From Paenibacillus sp. FSL W8-0426 (lineage in GTDB: Bacteria > Bacillota > Bacilli > Paenibacillales > Paenibacillaceae): a DNA stretch of 64,000 nt. Position 1 is the stretch's first letter. Each line of letters opens with the position of its first letter. The notes below the pieces were generated by a model. The model was not told the DNA's origin and ran no database searches. It saw nothing but the letters and a program-made list of their open reading frames with translations. Below are positions 1 to 8,990 of this stretch, piece by piece. The position numbers were made by a program, and so were the translations under genes. The stretch covers positions 6,377,501 through 6,441,500 of the forward strand of contig NZ_CP150203.1 of the NCBI RefSeq assembly GCF_037969725.1, written 5' to 3'.

Positions 1-41
1 GCCTTTGCGCTTACGTTCCCAATCGTTATTCGAACGCAGCG

Positions 42-833
42 TTACAGCGCCCGCATCATACCGCCATCCACCACCAGCGATGCCCCGGTAATGTAGGTGT
101 TTGCCCCGGACACCAGAAACAGCACAGCCTTTGCAAACTCCTCGGGTTCGCCGTAACGGCCTAGCGGAATTTCGGTCAGGAACTGCTCCGACACTTCCTC
201 CTGCGTGATGCCGGACTGTTCCGCACGCGCGGCATCCAATTCGCGAATGCGGTCCGTCCCGATCCGGCCTGGAGCAATCGTATTGATCAAAATGCCGTAA
301 GGCCCAAGCTCCTGGGATAACGTCTTGGCCATGCCGAACACCCCGGTACGGAACGTATTGGACAAAATAAGGCCGGAAATCGGCTGTTTGATCGATGATG
401 ACGCGATATTCGCGATATGTCCGCCATGCTGCTTCATCAAAGGCAGCGCTCCCCGGATAAGACGTACGTAGCTGAGCACGTTCAGTTCAAACGCGCGCTC
501 CCATTCTTCATCCGTCAACGACTCGAAAGTGCCGGAGGGCGGCCCGCCCGAATTGTTGACCAAAATGTCGATTCTGCCGCCGGACCAATCCCCGGTTTTA
601 CTCATAAGGGCATCGATATCTTGTTTGCGGGTAACATCGGTCACGCAGTACTCGACTCGCCCGCCACCGCCCAGCCCCAGCAGTTCCTGCTGCACGGCCT
701 TCAGCTTATCCTCATTCCGGCTGGCAAGCATAACGTCGGCGCCTTCAGCAGCCAACTGCTTCGCCACCGCCTTGCCCAGTCCCTGACTGGATGCAAGCAC
801 AAGCGCCTTTTTTCCTCGCAGTCCCATATCCAT
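42..833 (-). CDS. SDR family oxidoreductase (atypical active site)
   Basis: A 263-residue Rossmann-fold protein of the short-chain dehydrogenase/reductase family, 3-oxoacyl-ACP-reductase-like. The N-terminal nucleotide-binding loop reads ASSQGLG instead of the classical TGxxxGIG. NNSGG at the end of beta-4 replaces NNAG, and ASSS supplies the usual serine near residue 145. Where the catalytic YxxxK should be, the sequence reads LSNTFRTGV, so neither the tyrosine nor the lysine is in place. The C-terminal ITGASLVVDGGM is the normal SDR ending. The ATG at 833 is preceded by AGGAGG at 8 nt spacing. This resembles a subgroup of BKR-like SDRs with imperfect motifs, so the substrate cannot be predicted and NAD(P)-dependent reduction is doubtful. 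It is a single gene; its downstream end lies near the window edge. Confidence 0.88.
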   Translation of the reverse strand: MDMGLRGKKALVLASSQGLGKAVAKQLAAEGADVMLASRNEDKLKAVQQELLGLGGGGRVEYCVTDVTRKQDIDALMSKTGDWSGGRIDILVNNSGGPPSGTFESLTDEEWERAFELNVLSYVRLIRGALPLMKQHGGHIANIASSSIKQPISGLILSNTFRTGVFGMAKTLSQELGPYGILINTIAPGRIGTDRIRELDAARAEQSGITQEEVSEQFLTEIPLGRYGEPEEFAKAVLFLVSGANTYITGASLVVDGGMMRAL

Positions 834-907
834 CGTTCATGCCTCCTAAGTGTGGTATATCGTTACATTCAAAGCGTCAATCGCTGAGGAGAGTTCGACG
901 ATGCATC

Positions 908-1405
908 CTACCCTTCCACAAAATAGCCCATCAAAATATCGTCCACATATTGGCCGTGAATATAAAATTCCGCCACCAAGCGGCCTTCCGTTTTGAATCC
1001 GCACCGTTCATAGAAAGCTACCGCCCCCGCGTTGCTCGACAACACCCGCAAGCGCAATTTTCGGATTCCTTGCTCCGACGCATGCCGTTTCATGGCATCC
1101 ATTAATGACGTTGCAATGCCATTTCGGCGGTATTCGGGATGCACGGCAATATGAATTTCATAGACATGGCTGTTGCTGTGCATTCCCGTGGCAGGCCGAA
1201 ACCCTACCAGCCCGCATACCCGATCCCCCATGGTTGCCACCAACTGGCTGCCTGGGGGGCAGTGCTGCAAATACTGCTGGCGGGAGCGCCATTGCATCGG
1301 CGCAGGTGAGGTCTGGTCCGTCCATACGAGCGCATCCAGTTCCATCAGCTGGTCCGCATCTTTCATTTCGGATAGACGTATATGGTATGTGTCCTGTGTG
1401 AGCAT
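908..1405 (-). CDS. GNAT family N-acetyltransferase
   Basis: A 165-residue protein with one complete GNAT fold. It has the beta-strand IHIAVHPEYRRNGIATSLM, in which the acetyl-CoA pyrophosphate loop R-x-x-G-I-A is intact, followed by the RVLSSNAGAVAFYERCGF segment typical of motif B. The family transfers acetyl from acetyl-CoA to an amine. The acceptor (antibiotic, protein N-terminus, polyamine) cannot be told from sequence. An AAAGG precedes the ATG. It is separated by 74 nt from the SDR gene downstream in the same direction, so co-transcription is possible but not shown. Confidence 0.9.
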   Translation of the reverse strand: MLTQDTYHIRLSEMKDADQLMELDALVWTDQTSPAPMQWRSRQQYLQHCPPGSQLVATMGDRVCGLVGFRPATGMHSNSHVYEIHIAVHPEYRRNGIATSLMDAMKRHASEQGIRKLRLRVLSSNAGAVAFYERCGFKTEGRLVAEFYIHGQYVDDILMGYFVEG

Positions 1406-1498
1406 GTTTTTTCAACCTTTCCTGCATTCATTCTTCCCTTGTCCATGTATTGTAGCATAGCTCAGACCTGCAGCTAAAATCCCTTCCTTAACTCTTAA

Positions 1499-1517
1499 CC
1501 TTGACGTAACGTAATCG
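1499..1517 (+). promoter_or_regulatory. Putative MerR-type operator upstream of the MerR-methyltransferase gene
   Basis: CCTTGACGTAACGTAATCG is an imperfect interrupted palindrome centred on ACGTAACGT, 45 nt before the start codon, with a TATACT-like -10 just downstream (1520-1525). MerR regulators typically bind such dyads inside their own promoter. Autoregulation is inferred from position only. Confidence 0.45.
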
Positions 1518-1561
1518 TTTATACTTAGGCTCAACGGAGATCACAGCAGGAGGTAAGGGCG

Positions 1562-2764
1562 ATGAACATTAAGGAAGCTGCCGACCGGCTTGGCATTTCG
1601 GCCAGGGCCATTCGTTTCTATGAGGAAAAAGGACTCCTTCGGCCTGCCAAACAACCGGAGAACGGTTACCGCATCTATACGGAGAACGATATTTGGCGTT
1701 TACAAACCATATCCGCCCTACGCGAGATCGGCATGTCCATTCAAGACATCGCCCAGGCACTGGCCGAAATTGATCGCGGCAACCCGCAGAAGCTTGAGGA
1801 ATACCTGGAGCTGCAGCAAGCCGTTATGTATGCCCAGTGGGTCGAATTGAAACGCATGCTGGATACGACCCAGCGCATGATCGATATCAACCGCTCGGAC
1901 GGGCCTCTGAACGTCAGCCATCTCCATGATCTGGCTCAAAGTGCGCGCCGCCTGAGGGAAGCGCGGCAGAACTGGCACGACCGCTGGAATTACGACAAAC
2001 AAGCCGCCATTCATGACCAGCGTGTCCGTAGCGCAGGCAGAAGAACCACGGAGGAGCAGCTCCCATCGAATACAGAGCATCAAACATCTGCTTCGGCTGC
2101 CTCGGAAGCGGAGGACGGATCTGCTTGCGGATGCATTCCGGAAGAGGTAAACGGAAGCATCGGGCACGCCGATGCCGGGAAAGATTCCTCCTTTTCTCTC
2201 TATGACAACTATAACGAGGCGCTGGAACAAACGGCTAACTGGATCAGCCCGGCTCAGGGCGAAAGGGGCCTGGATATCGGCACAGGCACGGGCAATCTGG
2301 CCGGAAAGCTGCTGGAACGCGGTGCCATCATAACTGGCATCGACCAGTCCCGGGAAATGCTGCGCGCCTGCCGCACCAAATATCCGGAGATGCAGGTGAG
2401 ACTGGGCAATTTTCTGGCGCTGCCCTTTGCCGATCGGTCGTTTGATTTTCTCGTCTCCAGCTTTGCCTTCCATCACCTGAGTCCGGATCAGCAGCAGCTG
2501 GCGCTTCAAGAAATGCAGCGTGTCCTCACCGCACGGGGACGCATCGGCCTGACCGATCTCATGTATGTCGACGCGGCATACCGGGATCGATATATCCGTG
2601 CGGCGGAAGCAGCAGGCGATGAAGCGATGCTCCGCGCCGTAAGGGAGCGCCATTTCCCTTTGCTGGACGAGCTGTGCCGCTGGCTGGAACAGCACGGCTA
2701 CGTTACGAAGGCGTTTCGGCATAATGACCTGCTGCACACCTTGCTCGCCGTACCTTTGCGATAA
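1562..2764 (+). CDS. MerR-family regulator fused to a SAM-dependent methyltransferase
   Basis: A 400-residue two-domain protein. Residues 1-70 form a MerR winged helix (start MNIKEAADRLGISARAIRFY), followed by a dimerisation helix to about residue 115. After an ill-conserved linker (about 115-215) comes a class I methyltransferase of the UbiE/Methyltransf_11 type. Its SAM-binding motif I is LDIGTGTG at about residue 236, the acidic residue after beta-2 is GID, and motif III is the FDFLVSSFAFHHL region. MerR proteins usually carry a ligand-binding C-terminus, so here the methyltransferase may act as the sensor for a small molecule or SAM, or modify it. A perfect AGGAGGT lies 7 nt before the ATG, a dyad lies upstream and a strong terminator follows. 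The target genes are unknown; the flanking acetyltransferases are on the opposite strand. Confidence 0.9.
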   Translation: MNIKEAADRLGISARAIRFYEEKGLLRPAKQPENGYRIYTENDIWRLQTISALREIGMSIQDIAQALAEIDRGNPQKLEEYLELQQAVMYAQWVELKRMLDTTQRMIDINRSDGPLNVSHLHDLAQSARRLREARQNWHDRWNYDKQAAIHDQRVRSAGRRTTEEQLPSNTEHQTSASAASEAEDGSACGCIPEEVNGSIGHADAGKDSSFSLYDNYNEALEQTANWISPAQGERGLDIGTGTGNLAGKLLERGAIITGIDQSREMLRACRTKYPEMQVRLGNFLALPFADRSFDFLVSSFAFHHLSPDQQQLALQEMQRVLTARGRIGLTDLMYVDAAYRDRYIRAAEAAGDEAMLRAVRERHFPLLDELCRWLEQHGYVTKAFRHNDLLHTLLAVPLR

Positions 2765-2810
2765 AAAAAGGATTGATTCTCCTTATGCCCATAGGAGGAT
2801 CAATCCTTTT
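2763..2810. terminator. Bidirectional terminator between convergent genes
   Basis: AAAAGGATTGAT and ATCAATCCTTTT form a long stem that also includes CTCCT/AGGAG, with A-runs on one side and T-runs on the other. It serves the MerR-methyltransferase gene (+) and the convergent GNAT gene (-). Confidence 0.85.
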
Positions 2811-2826
2811 ACCACTCGTCTTTTGG

Positions 2827-3714
2827 CTATCCAATCGTCACTTTATAGTATTGCAGCACATTATCTGTATAAAAGCCGGCACATCGGTATAACCCCGCCG
2901 CAGCTGCATTGAATTCATCCACACAAATAGATACCTCATGGATCGAATCTTTGAAAAACAGGTCATTGAGCGCGGCATAAAGCAATTTTTTTCCGATTCC
3001 CTTCCCCCGGTACTGTTCATCTACGGCTATATACTCAATGTTGCCTTCCTGAAAATCCGGCTCAGCTTCAGTATAACAATACCCTGCAAAATCCCCTTCG
3101 ACGATGGCAACATATAATCTGTTGTCTTCTTTATTGGCAAGCTGCAGCACATTTTCCGCATTATAATACGTATTCGGAAACGTTCTGGCATGCAAACGAA
3201 TAAAGTCTTCATGCCACTCAGGAGAAATCTTCTGAACAGCGTGATCCAAGCTCCAGGAGCCTTCAGGCTTTTTCAATTTCATGATCAGGTGCCCGCTCAT
3301 TCTTTGGGCCTGTAGATATTCCATAAACTCGTGACCTCGAACATTCTCCTTATTGTAGAATCCATGGTATTCCCTAACCACATTCCCAACTTTAGCGATG
3401 CCACGGTTCCACAAATCAACAGCAACGGTTATGTAATCTTGATCAGTACCGTCAATATAGGGCCCCCACATCTCCGCATTCCCGGTTTCTTCATCGATGT
3501 TCAGCCCCAGCACTCCGATGATGCGATCACTTTCCAAAACCTGCGTGAAATAACGCTCCCACCTTCCTTCCCCATTAAATTCCTCATGAAGGGTTTTAAG
3601 GATTTCGTCTTCCTGATCACCTACGTAACCGATATGGTGTCTCTTTTGCACATTCAGTTTGGCAATGAATTTGGAGATCCGCGCTAATTGGTCCAACCCC
3701 AACCTTCCATTCAT
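2827..3714 (-). CDS. Tandem GNAT-domain acetyltransferase
   Basis: A 295-residue protein when started at the ATG at 3714, which has GGGAGGTGG 5 nt upstream; a longer reading to 3813 lacks a ribosome binding site and adds a tail rich in Trp and Cys. Two GNAT-like halves are visible. The N-terminal half (about 30-140) keeps the fold pattern (ESDRIIGVLGLNID) but no clear acetyl-CoA loop. The C-terminal half is canonical, with YIAVDEQYRGKGIGKKLLYA (Q/R-x-x-G-x-G) and NAAAAGLYRCAGF. Double GNATs of this kind use the C-terminal domain for catalysis. The acceptor is unknown. It is monocistronic and converges on the MerR-methyltransferase gene across a shared terminator. Confidence 0.88.
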   Translation of the reverse strand: MNGRLGLDQLARISKFIAKLNVQKRHHIGYVGDQEDEILKTLHEEFNGEGRWERYFTQVLESDRIIGVLGLNIDEETGNAEMWGPYIDGTDQDYITVAVDLWNRGIAKVGNVVREYHGFYNKENVRGHEFMEYLQAQRMSGHLIMKLKKPEGSWSLDHAVQKISPEWHEDFIRLHARTFPNTYYNAENVLQLANKEDNRLYVAIVEGDFAGYCYTEAEPDFQEGNIEYIAVDEQYRGKGIGKKLLYAALNDLFFKDSIHEVSICVDEFNAAAAGLYRCAGFYTDNVLQYYKVTIG

Positions 3715-3890
3715 GCCATCCACCTCCCTGCCCCAAGAACACTTACCAACGGGACATAAGTATTGGGAAAATCGATACCAAGTCCAGATTCTCGATGATA
3801 CAAAATCATACATTTAAATACATAATTTCACAACACATCTTCTCTTTCAAATGAATTCAGTTCTTATGTCTTTCAATCTACAAAACTACG

Positions 3891-3931
3891 AAAAAATGCC
3901 TTAGTCCCACAGATTGTGGAACCAAGGCATT
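3891..3931 (-). terminator. Terminator of the GH94 phosphorylase gene
   Basis: AATGCCTT pairs with AAGGCATT, extended by CCACA/TGTGG. A run of T follows on the minus strand (A-run 3891-3896 on the plus strand). Confidence 0.85.
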
Positions 3932-3947
3932 CGCCACTTTGTTAACT

Positions 3948-6900
3948 TTACATGTAGATATCAACAACTGCACGCTCAGTGCTGCTGCTTGCCTGTCTGA
4001 ACTTGTCCAGCGAAATGCGGAGGCCGCCCTGACGGTAACGGTTATTCGTTTGCTCACCGGATACGTCTTTGCCGTCCACGGCTACGCGCTGCACACCCGT
4101 GCTGCCGTTCAGGTGGTACACAAAGGTTACGGGGGTACCGGCGTACTCGAATTCGAACTGCATGCCGTCCAATTCGGGAGGAAGCACCGGGTCGATTACG
4201 AGATCGCCGCCGTCCTGCCGAATGCCCAGCGCATTGGAGATCAGCTGGTTCATGTAGATCCCCGGGCCGCTGGAGTAGATTCTCCATCCGCCTTTGACCG
4301 GAACGGCTCCCGTGCGGAGCTGTTCGAAATGCTCCTGCGCCTCGTAACGCGTGTTGAACTTGCCGTCCGAGCTGCTGAAGTACGCATTCGCTTGGCGAAT
4401 CTCCGCGTTCGGCACCACTTCGCCGATGCCGACCGGGTTGATGATCGCAAGGCCGTTCCACACTTGATCGGTTTTGCCCAGCTTCGCCATCGCTTCCACG
4501 TAACGGATGTGGGCATGCACGTACTGCAGGCCGATTTCCCGTCCGAAGTTGGACGCCTGCTCCGCACGTTTGAAATGCGAGCTAACGCCGCCGGCATACT
4601 GTGCCGGGCGGTTCATCAGGCGAACGCCGTCCGGGCACAGGAACTGCTCGCGAATCAAAGCATAGTGCGCTTCGGCTTGCTCCGGCGTCAACAGTTCGCC
4701 GATCATGCTGCGCGTCATCGGCAGCAGGCGGTACTGAATGCCTGTTTCTTCGTCGGTTGGATGCAGCATCAATTTCGGTTGGTCGGCGTGCTCCATGTAT
4801 ACGAAGCCAGGAATCACGTCCGTGCCGAGCATATAGCGGTTGAAGTCGCCGCGAATGCCTTCGGCCAAAGCGCCCAGCTCTTCGGCAAAGGCCGCGTCTT
4901 TCTGTTGCAGCGCCCCGGACAGCACCTTCATCGCTTGGTACGTCAAGGCCACGGTCCAGCTGCTGACCATGTATTGCTTCAGCTGTGCATTGGCCGGCTG
5001 GAGTGTATCGTCCCAGTCGCCGTCGCCGTACGAGGACAGGAACGTGTCGTGCAGGAAATGGGTACGAATGTACTCGATCTCTTTTTTCGCATGCTCCAGC
5101 ACCGTGAACGTTTCGTCCGTAAAGCCAAACTCATGTTTAACCGTATAAGGAACCTTCTCGTCCAAAATCGCATAATCGCGGGTCGACGTCAGATAGTCTG
5201 CCAGCACTTTCAATGGCCAAACGATAATGTCGCCATGGCTCTCTTCCTGCTGGATCGCATAATAGTTGTCGAACATGAACCATTGCGGCCAGCTGCCGTC
5301 GTCTTCGTATTGATGCGTGTACACCATTTTGATGATGTCCCGGACTTGCTCGTATTTCTGGGTAGCCATGAAATATTCCACCGGTCCCTGACATACGTCG
5401 CGCGTTCCCCATGCGGCACCGCCGTATTGCTCCAGTCCGTGAGGTACGGAGTAGTGAACAAGCATGTTGTGGGTATACCACCAAGCCAGTGCGTTGACTT
5501 TAAAGAGATCCTCCGCGCTTTGTCCTTCTCCGCGGGACAGGCGGAACCCGTTCATCACCCCTGCGAAAAATTCGCGGTATGCCTGCACTTCTTCCTCAAA
5601 GGACAGCGCCTTCGCCTCGGCTGTGCCGTTCGCGCCCTGCTCCAAAACGCCTTCAATCGTCATCGTCCATTCGCTGGAGCTGTCCAGGCTTAACACGACG
5701 AGAGACGCGCTTCCGCTTCCTACGCCGCTCGCCAGTAAGGTCTCGTCGCCTGCGGCAATGGATGCACCTTCCACGGATAACCGGTATTGCAGCCCTGGAT
5801 ACGCCGAGGAACTGATCGCTTTCGGATCGGCCTTAAACACGAGCACTTGGCCTTCCTGCACCATATGCAGCGGATATTCGTACTCGTTTACGTTCATCGT
5901 GATCTGGTTGGTCACCAGGTAACGGTATGCCTTGCCGCTGGCAGAACTTACGTTGAGGCGCACTTCTGTTGCAGCAGTTGTGGTATAGTTCGTCACCACG
6001 ATCATGTCGGATGCGGTTTTGTACATCCAGCGCACGTAGTTGAATCCGATTTCGAACAGGGATGGCATCGTCAGCAGGCGGTATTTCCCGTCCATTTCCA
6101 CGTAGATGCGCTGTCCTGCCGTTTTTGGCACGTTCAACGCGTTGCGCGCATTGCTCATCATTTTGTTGAAATTGGTGTTGCCGATGACCAGTTGGGAATT
6201 GAAAATACCGTACATATACGAAGTCGTCGTAATGACCGGCGTTCCGAGCTTCACGTTGCGCCCGCTCATCAGAATATGACCGTGCGGACGCTCCACCAGC
6301 AATTCCTTCGCTTTCAGCACAACATGCTCATAGTTCTCCGTAAAGAAGGACAGCAGATTGCCCTCGCCGCGCTCTTCCTGATGGCGCTGCGGGAACAAGG
6401 CTTGCACCTCTTCTTCGGACATGTCGAGCGCAGCCAGAGGTTCGCCGATCATGGAGGAGCGCTTCACTTGCTCCAACGTTTCGCCGCTTTTCAGGCTGCG
6501 GTTTTGCACGGATTCCCAAGCAGCTTCGATCTCTTCTCCATATTCCAATGCAGTGATGGCGGCAGCATGATCCGGTTTGGCCAATCCGTAGAACACCACT
6601 CGTGCTTCGCCGTCCAGCTTCAGCAGTTCGGATTGCAGGGCCGTGTAAGCAAACTCATATTGATACGTTTCATTGGCCAGTTTGGCATGCTTCAAGCTTT
6701 CCGGTTCATTCGTTTCCTTATAGGACAATCCGAAGAACTGAAAGCCATCCGTGGAGTATCCAACCGCCCTCGTGAGCGAGCCTTGCTGCATGTACGGAAA
6801 TGCACCGCCTTGCGGTTGGTTTTGACGGGAGCATACGACGTATCCTTTCGCTTCATCCTCGAATACCGTATGATCGATATACTGCGACAGATACGCTTCA

Positions 6901-7337
6901 TTGCTGCGCACGGCTCCCGGATCGGCCAAACCGATATCCTGCCCGTAAACGACGTCCACGCCGTCATGTTGTCCATTCAGCGTCACGTCCCAGAACCACA
7001 CGCCTTGCGGGGTTGCCGTAAATACGACCCGATAACCGATCGCTTGCCCGACCCCTTCCGGCTGTACGCTGCCTTCCCAGATCAGTTGATCGCCAGCTTC
7101 CCCACCATGGGACAGCTTGCTGCCGGAATGAACGCCCAGCAGCGGATACGCGCTAATGGATTCTCCTTCATACACCCGCAAGTACAGATTGTTCAAAGAA
7201 CCGTCGAGCGGATTGCCGAGCAGTTGATTCAGCATCGTGCTGCCCAAAGAAGCCTGGTACAGGTCGCCGCTGTTCATGAAAGTAAAAGTCAGGTCCCCGG
7301 CCTTCAGACGGATGGATTCATGTGTTTTCGTTGTCAA
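3948..7337 (-). CDS. GH94 glycoside phosphorylase, probably 1,2-beta-oligoglucan phosphorylase
   Basis: A very large (1129 residues) cytosolic protein without a signal peptide. It has an N-terminal beta-sandwich region and a C-terminal (alpha/alpha)6 catalytic domain containing WGTRDVCQGP near residue 640 and GDGDWDDTLQP near residue 772. The DWDD cluster (774-777) is where GH94 enzymes keep their general-acid aspartate. Cellobiose phosphorylases have about 800 residues; this length and layout fit the sophorooligosaccharide (beta-1,2-glucan) phosphorylases known from Listeria. These release alpha-glucose-1-phosphate from beta-1,2-oligoglucans. Specificity is inferred, not proven. The start is taken as TTG at 7337 because AAGGAG lies 8 nt upstream; a GTG three codons earlier would touch the ribosome binding site. 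A LacI-type operator at 7380-7393 and the LacI gene upstream suggest substrate-induced expression. Confidence 0.88.
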   Translation of the reverse strand: MTTKTHESIRLKAGDLTFTFMNSGDLYQASLGSTMLNQLLGNPLDGSLNNLYLRVYEGESISAYPLLGVHSGSKLSHGGEAGDQLIWEGSVQPEGVGQAIGYRVVFTATPQGVWFWDVTLNGQHDGVDVVYGQDIGLADPGAVRSNEAYLSQYIDHTVFEDEAKGYVVCSRQNQPQGGAFPYMQQGSLTRAVGYSTDGFQFFGLSYKETNEPESLKHAKLANETYQYEFAYTALQSELLKLDGEARVVFYGLAKPDHAAAITALEYGEEIEAAWESVQNRSLKSGETLEQVKRSSMIGEPLAALDMSEEEVQALFPQRHQEERGEGNLLSFFTENYEHVVLKAKELLVERPHGHILMSGRNVKLGTPVITTTSYMYGIFNSQLVIGNTNFNKMMSNARNALNVPKTAGQRIYVEMDGKYRLLTMPSLFEIGFNYVRWMYKTASDMIVVTNYTTTAATEVRLNVSSASGKAYRYLVTNQITMNVNEYEYPLHMVQEGQVLVFKADPKAISSSAYPGLQYRLSVEGASIAAGDETLLASGVGSGSASLVVLSLDSSSEWTMTIEGVLEQGANGTAEAKALSFEEEVQAYREFFAGVMNGFRLSRGEGQSAEDLFKVNALAWWYTHNMLVHYSVPHGLEQYGGAAWGTRDVCQGPVEYFMATQKYEQVRDIIKMVYTHQYEDDGSWPQWFMFDNYYAIQQEESHGDIIVWPLKVLADYLTSTRDYAILDEKVPYTVKHEFGFTDETFTVLEHAKKEIEYIRTHFLHDTFLSSYGDGDWDDTLQPANAQLKQYMVSSWTVALTYQAMKVLSGALQQKDAAFAEELGALAEGIRGDFNRYMLGTDVIPGFVYMEHADQPKLMLHPTDEETGIQYRLLPMTRSMIGELLTPEQAEAHYALIREQFLCPDGVRLMNRPAQYAGGVSSHFKRAEQASNFGREIGLQYVHAHIRYVEAMAKLGKTDQVWNGLAIINPVGIGEVVPNAEIRQANAYFSSSDGKFNTRYEAQEHFEQLRTGAVPVKGGWRIYSSGPGIYMNQLISNALGIRQDGGDLVIDPVLPPELDGMQFEFEYAGTPVTFVYHLNGSTGVQRVAVDGKDVSGEQTNNRYRQGGLRISLDKFRQASSSTERAVVDIYM

Positions 7338-7669
7338 TTGGCTCACTCCTTAATGAAATGTACTACAAAGAACGATAAATCGAAACGTTTCGATTTTATT
7401 GAAAAACAATAGAGGTCCCTCTGGAAATTTACCTGAGCAGGCAAACTTCCATCGATGAACCTATATTACCTATGCATTGTCATGAGGCCGTTTCCCATGA
7501 ACCGGAAGTTATGCCTCACTCCATGGGCCATTTGGCCAAGCTTGCCAAGCGCTGTCCAATGATTGGGACAGCATGCATATATCCACTCAGCTGCTCCAGC
7601 ACTCAGCCACCGACACCTCTTTACGCGCTGCCTTCCAGGCCCATTATGGGGTGGGCCTGCAGGCAGCAG
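7338..7669. other. Intergenic region between lacI-type gene and GH94 gene
   Basis: It carries one LacI-type operator near the GH94 start and a GC-rich hairpin (CAGGCCCA/TGGGCCTG, about 7637-7660) with no T-run, just after the LacI stop. No gene is seen. Confidence 0.6.
7380..7393. promoter_or_regulatory. LacI-family operator 1 (GH94 promoter)
   Basis: TCGAAACGTTTCGA is a perfect 14-bp palindrome, 43 nt upstream of the GH94 start. The same sequence occurs twice upstream of the adjacent LacI-type gene. The central CG dyad is typical of LacI/PurR-family operators. Confidence 0.8.
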
Positions 7670-8686
7670 CTACGCAGGCGATACGTCCGATTCGGCTTGC
7701 ACAGCACGAACAGAGCGGCGCTCCACCATATCGATCGTCAGCGTATAAGAGGGATTGACCGCTTCGCCATTCAACATCTGGAACAGCAAATGCCCTGCGA
7801 GCGATCCGGCTTCGTGCTTGGGCTGGCGTACCGTCGTTAGCGGCGGGTGCACGTACTCCGACAGCTGAATATCGTCGAAGCCGATCACCGAGATATCCTC
7901 CGGCACCCGAATGCCGCTCTCCTCCAGCGCTTTCAATCCGCCGATCGCCATCTCGTCATTCCCGTAAAACACTGCCGACGGAAGATCCTTTTGCATGATC
8001 ATCATCTTGGTCGCGCTATACCCGCCCTCGCGTACGAAATTCCCGCTCAGGCGCCATTTCGAGCGCTCTTCCAGGCCAGCCTCCTGCATCGCCCGGATAT
8101 AACCTTGATATCTCAAAGCGTTATCGTACGAATTGGACGGCCCGCTGATATAAGCAATCGTCCGGTGGCCGCCTTGGATCAGATGACGCGTAGCCAAATA
8201 TCCGCCCTGCTCCCCGTCCACAAGTACATTGACCAGATGGTCTCCGGACAAATGGCGGTCCATCACGATGATCGGAAAACGCTCCCCGGCCGACTCCACC
8301 AAAATATCGTCATGGATGTTATGCGCCAAAACGATGGCTCCATCCACCCTCTTCTCACGCAAAAACCGCACGGCCGTCGAATCGCGGCCCCCCATGGAGC
8401 TGCACGCGATCAGATCGTATCCGTTAGCCAACGCCACGTCCTGCACGCTGCGGATCAGTTCGGAATAATACGGACCCGACAAGTCGGTCAGGATCAGCGC
8501 AATCGTATTGGTCCGGCTCCGCTTCAGGTCCATGGCAAAGCCGTTTTTGCGGTAATTCAGTTCCCGTGCCGCCTCGAGCACTTTAGCCCTGGTCTTGGCA
8601 CTCACCTTGCTGTCCCCGTTCAATGCATAGGATGCCGTCGATAATGCCACACCTGCCAGCTTGGCCACATCCTTAATCGTTGCCAT
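7670..8686 (-). CDS. LacI-family transcriptional regulator
   Basis: A 338-residue protein. It has an N-terminal LacI helix-turn-helix and hinge (residues 1-60; MATIKDVAKLAGVALSTASY, then the hinge helix RTNTIALILTDL) and a periplasmic-binding-protein-like effector domain (60-330). The ATG at 8686 follows GAAGGGG. It sits between a sugar-binding lipoprotein gene and the GH94 gene, and all three TCGAAACGTTTCGA-type sites in the window flank it or the GH94 gene. It is therefore most likely the local repressor of itself and of the phosphorylase. The inducer is unknown, presumably a beta-glucan oligosaccharide or a breakdown product. Confidence 0.93.
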   Translation of the reverse strand: MATIKDVAKLAGVALSTASYALNGDSKVSAKTRAKVLEAARELNYRKNGFAMDLKRSRTNTIALILTDLSGPYYSELIRSVQDVALANGYDLIACSSMGGRDSTAVRFLREKRVDGAIVLAHNIHDDILVESAGERFPIIVMDRHLSGDHLVNVLVDGEQGGYLATRHLIQGGHRTIAYISGPSNSYDNALRYQGYIRAMQEAGLEERSKWRLSGNFVREGGYSATKMMIMQKDLPSAVFYGNDEMAIGGLKALEESGIRVPEDISVIGFDDIQLSEYVHPPLTTVRQPKHEAGSLAGHLLFQMLNGEAVNPSYTLTIDMVERRSVRAVQAESDVSPA

Positions 8687-8806
8687 TCCACGTTCGCCCC
8701 TTCTTACAAGAACAAAATCTCATTTTAACTACATTTTATACTGTAAATGGTTATAACAACCACTTAATTCTATACAAAAACATGATATTGATTTCCCTCA
8801 TTTGAT

Positions 8807-8820
8807 TCGAAACGTTTCGA
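8807..8820. promoter_or_regulatory. LacI-family operator 2
   Basis: TCGAAACGTTTCGA, identical to the site in front of the GH94 gene, 121 nt upstream of the LacI-type start codon. It suggests autoregulation, with possible looping to the third site. Confidence 0.75.
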
Positions 8821-8976
8821 GGTGTTTCCAAAAAAAATGGACCTGCTTGCGCCGGCTTGAATTCCAGTATACACACCCATCTACGTGGGTGCTCGTTCAT
8901 CAAAACAACTTCAAAAAATGAAGAAGATGGAACAACGCCCATGTTGCTTTAAAAAAACAGCTTATAAAACCATGCA

Positions 8977-8990
8977 TTGAAACGTTTCGA
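8977..8990. promoter_or_regulatory. LacI-family operator 3
   Basis: TTGAAACGTTTCGA, one mismatch from the other two operators. It is centred 170 bp from operator 2, about 16 helical turns, a distance compatible with looping. The 457-bp gap in which operators 2 and 3 lie (8687-9143) holds no gene. Confidence 0.7.

Noticed and set aside
3939..5693. Long open frame on the plus strand opposite the GH94 gene
   Set aside because: It is a shadow of a strongly conserved enzyme on the other strand, lacks a ribosome binding site and has an amino acid content typical of antisense frames.
7637..7660. Terminator after the LacI-type gene
   Set aside because: The CAGGCCCA/TGGGCCTG hairpin is good but no T-run follows on the minus strand, so it was only noted.
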